A stretch of 58,432 bases of DNA, taken from positions 1 to 58,432 of the forward strand of contig JAKVBG010000026.1 in NCBI GenBank assembly GCA_022447605.1, written 5' to 3'. Every line of letters begins with the position of its first letter. Position 1 is the first letter of the stretch. This document shows positions 53,301-58,432 of this stretch, one piece after another. A program made the position numbers and the translations under genes. The notes under the pieces are model-generated. The model had not been told where the DNA came from. It searched no databases and saw only the letters and a list, made by a program, of their open reading frames with translations. Origin of the DNA: Mariniblastus sp. (GTDB taxonomy: Bacteria; Planctomycetota; Planctomycetia; Pirellulales; Pirellulaceae).

Positions 53301-55070
53301 CTAGTTCAACTTGATGAAATCGGCACGTTTCATCGTTTCACCACCCTCGACAGACAGGACGGACTGGATCGTTTCCAGGTTGCGGCGCACAGCGCGGACA
53401 TCAAATCTCCCGTCAATCATCAGGACGCCCTTTTCACCCTCTTTGCCGAACCGGGAGAGGGAATCAGCCGGGCCGTTGAGTGCCTCTGGTTGCGTCCAGG
53501 GCAAGGCTGTCTTTTCGGAACCCTCGATCACGATGGCGTTCCAGATTTTCCGGTCTTTTACCTGGTCCAGTCCGGGTGCCGAAGCGCGGTCGGCGTGCAG
53601 GCCCCCCGGCCCGGCAAACAAGTGGATGTTGGACAGGTGGGTGTCGGGTTGAAACTGAAATTCCGTGGGAATCTCTTCGGCCACCTGCAGGTTCTCCGGG
53701 TGATCCCAAGGCTGGTCAAACTGGAAGCGATCGTACAACTCCTGGTAGCCCAGCATCGGTAAGAGGGCAACACGCCAACTGAACTGGGCCGGCAAATCTT
53801 CGGTTTGGCTGCGGGATTCGACGGAAGGGAGCGCCCCATGCTGTTCCTCGTACTCTTTCAGTGCGGCGGCAATCTTGCGGAAGCGGGCTGTCCGCTGCTC
53901 GGCCTCCAGTTGTCGCTGGGAATCGCGCATGACGGCCTGGAGGGCGTCTGTCAGTCGGCCGGGACGGGCCATCGTGACCAGTAATTTCTGTGGCTCTTCT
54001 CGAACTTGCAGCAGACGATCTCGCTGTATCTGCTCGACGAGTTCCAGTATCAAGGGGGTCGACTCGGTTTCAATCAACTGGCCATTGTCGATCGCGCCCA
54101 TGGGCAGGCCGCCCCCTACCGGCAGGCTGGAAAGACCGGGGGAGCCAACTCCTGCGCTGTCGGCCAGCGCCGTATTGGCCATCTGGAACAGCTCCGTTTT
54201 CAGCTCCGGGTTGTCAATATAAAAGGCCATCTCAAAGAAATTGTCCGGCTGGTTGAAATTCAGGTTGAACGTCATCTTCTGCAGGTCACTGGGGAGATCC
54301 ACCAGTTGATTGATGTCGCCCGGCGCGTTCCGCAGGAGGTCAAACAAACCCTGCAACGTGGTCCGAATCGGTCTGATACTGATGACCCCTGTCAGCTCGG
54401 CATCGGGTGGCAGTGCTTGCAGGTCCCGAACCAGGCCGGATGCGCCCGACCCGTTTTCCGAAAGCTTGTTCAAGGCGGCGGGTGCACCGATCGAGATGCG
54501 ACGCTCTGACAGCAAACGGGTTTCCAGGCCGACCGTGGGTTCCTCATCCGATCGCTCGTCTCGTTCGCTTCGCCGGAGTTTCACGGCCTGTGCCAGCTGT
54601 TCCAGCTGTTCCTTGTCGACCGGCGTTGCCAAATCAAGGATGACGATTGCCGGCGAGATGGTCGGCTGCCCCGACATATCGGGGATGACAGAAAAGAACT
54701 CGCGGTCCAGGATGATCCAAACGTTTTCCAGGTTTTCCAGCTTCGCATTTGCGGGGCCGATCAGGTTGGCCAGCAGGTCCTGCAGGCCATCGCTGTTCAC
54801 GTCGAGCGCCCGCATATTCTCCAACAGGCGGACAGGATCACCGCGGAAACAGGCGAAATGGTCACTGTTCAGAAAGGCGACATCGTTCCCGTTCCAGACG
54901 GCCTGCTGGGCCGGGTCCCCGTCCCGGGGAGTTTCGTTCGCATGGTATTTCGGGGCATTGCCCGCTGGGCGGGGGACGGCATCGACCGTGGTCGGGCGGC
55001 TGCAACCTTGAATCAGCAGGCCGACCGAAGTGGTCAACAGGAGGAACAGAAGGAGCTTGGGAAACGGCAT
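53301..55070 (-). CDS. lipoprotein with C-terminal DUF1559-like domain
   Basis: The start MPFPKLLLFLLLTTSVGLLIQGCSRP gives a lipoprotein signal with lipobox IQGC; in-frame starts at 55112 and a TTG at 55142 are less likely. Residues about 45-370 form an unrecognised region with IVILDLATPVDKEQLEQLA. The last 200 residues are DUF1559-like: ALKEYEEQHGALPSV, FSWRVALLPMLGYQELYDRF, FDQPWDHPENLQ, GPGG and WNAIVIEGSE. In ordinary planctomycete DUF1559 proteins this domain follows a prepilin leader and pilin helix; here it is tethered by a lipid instead. Role unknown. It is divergent from the 534-aa membrane protein. Confidence 0.8.
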   Translation of the reverse strand: MPFPKLLLFLLLTTSVGLLIQGCSRPTTVDAVPRPAGNAPKYHANETPRDGDPAQQAVWNGNDVAFLNSDHFACFRGDPVRLLENMRALDVNSDGLQDLLANLIGPANAKLENLENVWIILDREFFSVIPDMSGQPTISPAIVILDLATPVDKEQLEQLAQAVKLRRSERDERSDEEPTVGLETRLLSERRISIGAPAALNKLSENGSGASGLVRDLQALPPDAELTGVISIRPIRTTLQGLFDLLRNAPGDINQLVDLPSDLQKMTFNLNFNQPDNFFEMAFYIDNPELKTELFQMANTALADSAGVGSPGLSSLPVGGGLPMGAIDNGQLIETESTPLILELVEQIQRDRLLQVREEPQKLLVTMARPGRLTDALQAVMRDSQRQLEAEQRTARFRKIAAALKEYEEQHGALPSVESRSQTEDLPAQFSWRVALLPMLGYQELYDRFQFDQPWDHPENLQVAEEIPTEFQFQPDTHLSNIHLFAGPGGLHADRASAPGLDQVKDRKIWNAIVIEGSEKTALPWTQPEALNGPADSLSRFGKEGEKGVLMIDGRFDVRAVRRNLETIQSVLSVEGGETMKRADFIKLN

Positions 55071-55302
55071 CGGGTAGAGTCGCCTGTGGCAAACAAGTGA
55101 ACGAAGATGCATTAACTTTAGGTATTTTGGCCTGATGAACAACCGTCTTAGACATTACAAGTGTACCCTGCCGTACGAGGCGTGGTTTCATAACTGGCGG
55201 AACCGGGGGACAATCGACAGTTTCAGCCTGGTTTTGCTGTTGCGCCGTGGTGTCTCCGTTTAGACTGGATCTTGGTATACGGGTTGTTAAAGACAGGTAG
55301 AC

Positions 55303-56907
55303 ATGAAACGTAGAAAACACCGATCGCGTCGCTCTGACTTCAAAGCTGGCAAGGCTTCCAGTCGCAATAGTCGCTTCTACGCTTCCTGGTATTTCATCAT
55401 TGCCGCCCTGCTGGCGGTCCTGTTTGCGACAGGCATCCTGGCCACCCGACTGCGGGTGGAAGCCAAAAACCGTCAAAGCCAAATGGCCGAGGCAAGAAAC
55501 CCGGAAAGGTCGTTCAGTGAACTGGAACTCGCGCTGCAGAGCGGTGAAAAACAGCGGTTGATCGACGTGATGGATCAATTCAAAATTGAGCCGGGCGAAG
55601 AGTTTGCGGTGCAATTGGACAAGATCCAGAAACGCTTGAAGGTCTCAGAGGAATTGCTGGCGATCGATGGCGATCCGGAAGCCAGGCAAATGGGTGTGCT
55701 TTCCGGTTTGGACGCGCTCACCCTGTGGCATACATTGAACGTGGTCCATCAGCTGGACGACCCGCTCATGCAAACCAAGATGGAGGAGTTGGCCGGCAAG
55801 CATGTTCAGGATCCGGACAGGAAAGTCGCGGCTCGGGCCAATTACGTCCTGGCCCTGGTGGAAACTCACCAGTTCATACTGAACAAAGACCCGCAGATAT
55901 TTCAGCAAGGTCTGAAGCACTACACGTCGACCCTGGAAAACGTCGATGATGACCTGGTCGAGGCGATCCGGCTTTCCAATCTGGCAAGCCTGTTGTCCCA
56001 GACGGGCAACGACGAGGAAGTCCGCCAGATGTGGGGGGCGTTCTACCGACGATTTGAAGGTGCCGAGAACAAGGCGCTCCAGGCCCTGGCCATGAAGGCG
56101 TATGACCAGTATGTCTTTAGCGGTTCGCCAGTCACCGTGGCGATGGAGAAGATCATTCGTGGAGATTTGGGAGCCGTTGCCGGTTTTCAGGAACAGGTGG
56201 ACGCGCTCGTGTCGTCCCATGATTTGTCGGACAGCGGGTTTGACAAGTTATTGGCCATGCTCGAGGTGCTGGTCCAGAATGGCCAGATCTCAGAAGTCCA
56301 GCAGATTGCCCGTTCCCTGCTCGACCGCTTGCCGGAGATCTCTTCCATGGCTGTGGAAGAGAGTGTGCGGCACAAAATCGGCAAGACGCTCGGTCGGGCC
56401 AGCCTGATGGGTGAGAAGATTGGTTTTCAGGGTCTGGCAATCGATCCAGGGGGAGCATTCGATGCGTCGGTTCTGGACGATTCCCAGGTGATCCTGGTGT
56501 TCTGGTCACCCGACAATGAGCGGTCGATGGAACGTCTTGCCAACGTGCATAAAATGGTCAACCTGTTTGATGCGGGCCGAGTCAGGTTGATCGCTCTCCA
56601 GCAGGCGGCGTCCCTGGACTCGGCGCCGGTCGGCGACGAAATGGCTGTGGGCGGCGGTTCTGCCTCACCTTCTCCCCAGCCGCCCAATTCAGCGGAGTTC
56701 ATGACATCGTTACCGAATTGCAAATTCATGGAAGTCCGCCCAGGTGATTCTCAAATGCAGGATTTCCTGAAACGCCTGGGGCCCCCTTTCCTGCCTTACA
56801 TCGTGATGGTCGATGCAAATCACCAGATCATTGCACTGAACCCGGGACCCGATTACCTGGTCCAAGCCCTGGGGGGTCGGCAAGCGGAGCGTTCCCGTGG
56901 ACAGTAA
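55303..56907 (+). CDS. membrane-anchored protein with thioredoxin-like C-terminus lacking CxxC
   Basis: A very basic N-terminus (MKRRKHRSRRSDFKAGKASS) leads into one membrane helix (about residues 31-47, FIIAALLAVLFATGILA). Residues about 70-355 are helical and TPR-like (ARANYVLALVETHQFIL, AIRLSNLASLLSQTGND). The C-terminus (about 370-525) looks like a thioredoxin/AhpC fold: DDSQVILVFWSPDNERSMERL, in which the usual WCxxC is WSPDN, and PPFLPYIVMVDANHQIIAL resembles the cis-Pro strand. It therefore probably does no redox chemistry. AGGTAGAC precedes the ATG. Function is unknown. Confidence 0.72.
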   Translation: MKRRKHRSRRSDFKAGKASSRNSRFYASWYFIIAALLAVLFATGILATRLRVEAKNRQSQMAEARNPERSFSELELALQSGEKQRLIDVMDQFKIEPGEEFAVQLDKIQKRLKVSEELLAIDGDPEARQMGVLSGLDALTLWHTLNVVHQLDDPLMQTKMEELAGKHVQDPDRKVAARANYVLALVETHQFILNKDPQIFQQGLKHYTSTLENVDDDLVEAIRLSNLASLLSQTGNDEEVRQMWGAFYRRFEGAENKALQALAMKAYDQYVFSGSPVTVAMEKIIRGDLGAVAGFQEQVDALVSSHDLSDSGFDKLLAMLEVLVQNGQISEVQQIARSLLDRLPEISSMAVEESVRHKIGKTLGRASLMGEKIGFQGLAIDPGGAFDASVLDDSQVILVFWSPDNERSMERLANVHKMVNLFDAGRVRLIALQQAASLDSAPVGDEMAVGGGSASPSPQPPNSAEFMTSLPNCKFMEVRPGDSQMQDFLKRLGPPFLPYIVMVDANHQIIALNPGPDYLVQALGGRQAERSRGQ

Positions 56908-57347
56908 GCGGCCGCTGGCCAGTCGTTGGTTGATTGGCCGTCCCGGAATCGCCAGTCGGTAAGCCGTTCCAATTGATTTCTGCCGGGGACCGACGTCGGC
57001 GCGCAGTCCTCTATCTCCCTTGCTCCCGCTAGCAGGCGCGTTGCGAAACTCGGGACATCGAGATGCGATTCCCAGACAGGTTGTCGCTAAAATGTCGCGA
57101 ATTCACGTCTTTGTTCGATATTGGCATGCGATTTACGATTTGCTACGCTGTGACTGTTCGATAGCAGATAGAGCAAAGCTGGAATCGAACTTGGTTTGAA
57201 TCAAGAAATGGGCTGAATCATGACGATTCTGCTGAAGCTTGGTTCACCCAGAGCTTAGCTACGGCTCGGCCACCGAGAACCAATGGTAAGGAAGCCACAT
57301 CGCCTCGAGACAAAATGTCTCCTGGCTGTTGACAAAGGATATTGTCG
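56908..57347. other. intergenic region upstream of the RimI-like gene
   Basis: 440 bp with no credible gene. It contains a GCTAGC palindrome (57028) and a candidate promoter at 57121-57149. The expected terminator of the upstream gene is not obvious. Confidence 0.5.
57121..57149 (+). promoter_or_regulatory. candidate sigma70-type promoter
   Basis: TTGGCA at 57121-57126 and TACGCT at 57144-57149 are separated by 17 nt. The -35 matches TTGACA in five of six positions and the -10 is weak. It would give a leader of about 190 nt before the acetyltransferase gene. Confidence 0.3.
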
Positions 57348-57866
57348 ATGAGTTCGAAAACGGATTTTGATATTAGTGTACACATTCGGTGGATGATTCG
57401 CCGGGATATGCCGGAAGTACTCGATATCGAAAAAAGCAGTTTTGAATTCCCCTGGTCAGAGGAAGACTTCATTCGCTGCCTGCGACAGCGAAACTGCATC
57501 GGCATGGTGGCAGAATACGACGAGCGTGTCGTCGGTTTCATGATCTATGAACTCCACAAGAACCAGTTGCACGTATTGAATTTTTCTGTACGTCCCGATG
57601 CCCGCCGACGCGGGGTGGGGCAGCAGATGATCAACAAGCTGGTTGGCAAACTCTCCCAGCAGCGTCGCAATCGAATCGTCCTGGAAATCAGGGAGACCAA
57701 CCTCGCGGCGCAACTCTTTTTCCGCAATTCCGAATTCCGGGCCGTGTCCTTACTGCGTGACTACTATGATGACACGACCGAGGATGCATACGTCATGCAA
57801 TACCGGTACAAGGAAGAAGCCAAGGCGCTCGAAGCCGTCAACCGGATTGCCCGATTGGCTGGCTGA
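57348..57866 (+). CDS. rimI: GNAT acetyltransferase, RimI-like
   Basis: A GNAT-fold N-acetyltransferase close to RimI, which acetylates the N-terminal Ala of ribosomal protein S18. Evidence is the N-terminal VLDIEKSSFEFPWSEEDF (IExxSFxxPWS is a RimI mark), the acetyl-CoA-binding loop RPDARRRGVGQQMINKLV (RxxGxG/A), and IRETNLAAQLFFRNSEFRAV, matching the RimI VRxxNxxAxxLY segment. A C-terminal tail of about 20 residues is extra. AAAGGA lies 8 nt upstream of ATG 57348, which decides the start over a TTG at 57342. Other GNAT substrates remain possible. Confidence 0.82.
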   Translation: MSSKTDFDISVHIRWMIRRDMPEVLDIEKSSFEFPWSEEDFIRCLRQRNCIGMVAEYDERVVGFMIYELHKNQLHVLNFSVRPDARRRGVGQQMINKLVGKLSQQRRNRIVLEIRETNLAAQLFFRNSEFRAVSLLRDYYDDTTEDAYVMQYRYKEEAKALEAVNRIARLAG

Positions 57867-57879
57867 GGCTTTCCACCTC

Positions 57880-58432
57880 CTATCGGCGTGACGTGTGAAT
57901 GGCTGGGGCGATCTGTTCCAGAAGTTGGCTGGTCCGCTGCTTCAGTAATCTCCGCAGGTCGATGATCGCTTCGGACGCTGCGAATCCCTTGGCAGTTCTG
58001 CGCAGGTGCAAGTGGTTGTCGGAAACCGTTTCATAAAGGGTGCAGATCGGACCGTGGGGACGAATCCGTGTGCCTGGGTGTGGGATGTCGGCCAGGCGTG
58101 CTGGCCCGGAGCGGTCGTCGTGGGTCAGCAATTCGTGCACCGCTGGGTCGATGAGCAGCGGGCGATTGAACGGGGAATAGACGACAGCTTTTCCGACTGC
58201 CGGTCCCAGGTGAGGTGCCTCGTCGCCGACCAGTTGTTGATTGTCGGGCGCCAGGCCTGTCGCTCGACAGGCTTGGAGGTGCAACGCGACCAGTGAGTCG
58301 ACCTGTAGGGAGCGTTCGTAAATATCGCCGGAAGCAGTCAGTCTTGGGTTGATGTCGACCAGTAGGAGTTCCTCACCCTGGCAAACGAAATCAGCGCCCC
58401 AAACGCCACGCAAACCAAAAACTTCACCGATC
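57880..58432 (-). CDS. ATP-grasp domain protein, partial (5' end beyond window)
   Basis: Only the C-terminal part is in view and the frame stays open to the right edge. The sequence FGLRGVWGADFVCQG then ELLLVDINPRLTASGDIYER is the metal- and ATP-binding end of an ATP-grasp fold (the conserved D/E-x-NPR motif), as in carboxylate-amine ligases. A further region (GKAVVYSPFNRPLLIDP, ADIPHPGTRIRPHGPICTLY) follows. Similar ATP-grasp proteins are found in planctomycete C1-transfer and cofactor gene clusters, but the substrate cannot be told from this fragment. It converges on the acetyltransferase gene with a 13-bp gap. Confidence 0.75.
   Translation of the reverse strand, partial: IGEVFGLRGVWGADFVCQGEELLLVDINPRLTASGDIYERSLQVDSLVALHLQACRATGLAPDNQQLVGDEAPHLGPAVGKAVVYSPFNRPLLIDPAVHELLTHDDRSGPARLADIPHPGTRIRPHGPICTLYETVSDNHLHLRRTAKGFAASEAIIDLRRLLKQRTSQLLEQIAPAIHTSRR

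Noticed and set aside
1..58432. CRISPR arrays, rRNA, tRNA, transposase genes, prophage
   Set aside because: None seen: no regularly spaced repeats, no conserved RNA motifs, and no transposase or phage structural motifs in any frame.

Overview
The window looks like chromosomal DNA of a planctomycete (PVC group), probably near the Pirellulales. This rests on a large secreted protein with a PVC-type CxxCH haem domain, a lipoprotein with a DUF1559 module, a ThuA-domain protein, a thioredoxin-trypsin fusion, an EF-G of the spdEFG1/mitochondrial-EFG1 type, a planctomycete-style type II secretion locus, and moderately high GC with many hypothetical secreted proteins. A lipid A-type acyltransferase, a secretin and several lipoproteins point to an outer membrane. 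No rRNA, tRNA, CRISPR array, intact insertion sequence or prophage was seen.

Layout. Positions 1-4.9 kb hold a sugar/surface-polymer group: two unusual putative glycosyltransferases, galE and a family 2 glycosyltransferase. 5-7.3 kb is a MoxR ATPase/DUF58 pair with overlapping genes. 7.5-11.5 kb has a glycine-zipper lipoprotein, a membrane-anchored PQQ-like beta-propeller protein, an SDR-fold protein lacking its catalytic Ser and Tyr, and an esterase whose 3' end overlaps a convergent FliG-like gene.

11.5-27.9 kb, all on the minus strand, is the centrepiece: a type II secretion (T2SS)/type IV pilus-like locus in the order gspE-F-G-H-I-J-K-L-M-D, followed by a lipoprotein and the FliG-like protein. 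No separate gspC or prepilin peptidase gene is present. The GspM-position protein instead carries an Ig/cadherin-like domain and a GspC/PilP-like C-terminal domain, and the GspL-position protein looks like a PilM-PilN fusion. The secretin is very large (1204 aa) and follows a 482-bp gap.

28.4-34.8 kb encodes secreted proteins: a Spy/CpxP-like protein with a clear terminator, the thioredoxin-trypsin fusion and the 1174-aa PVC-type protein. After a 0.9-kb gap containing tandem repeats comes an EF-G gene, then a LpxL-like acyltransferase. 39-45.6 kb is a minus-strand housekeeping stretch: rsgA, rimO, pgsA, a CPBP membrane protease, a Gfo/Idh/MocA oxidoreductase and an unknown secreted protein. 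45.9-58.4 kb has a PAS-GAF-receiver protein without a kinase domain, a ThuA protein, a divergent AnmK homologue with a damaged ATP motif, a C26 amidotransferase homologue lacking its cysteine, an OleA-like condensing enzyme, a DUF1559 lipoprotein, a membrane protein with a thioredoxin-like end lacking CxxC, a RimI-type acetyltransferase, and an ATP-grasp gene running off the right edge.

Two themes stand out: the rearranged inner-membrane platform of the secretion system, and several proteins that keep an enzyme fold while lacking its signature catalytic residues. Functional calls rest on reading motifs in the translated sequence; no database search was run.
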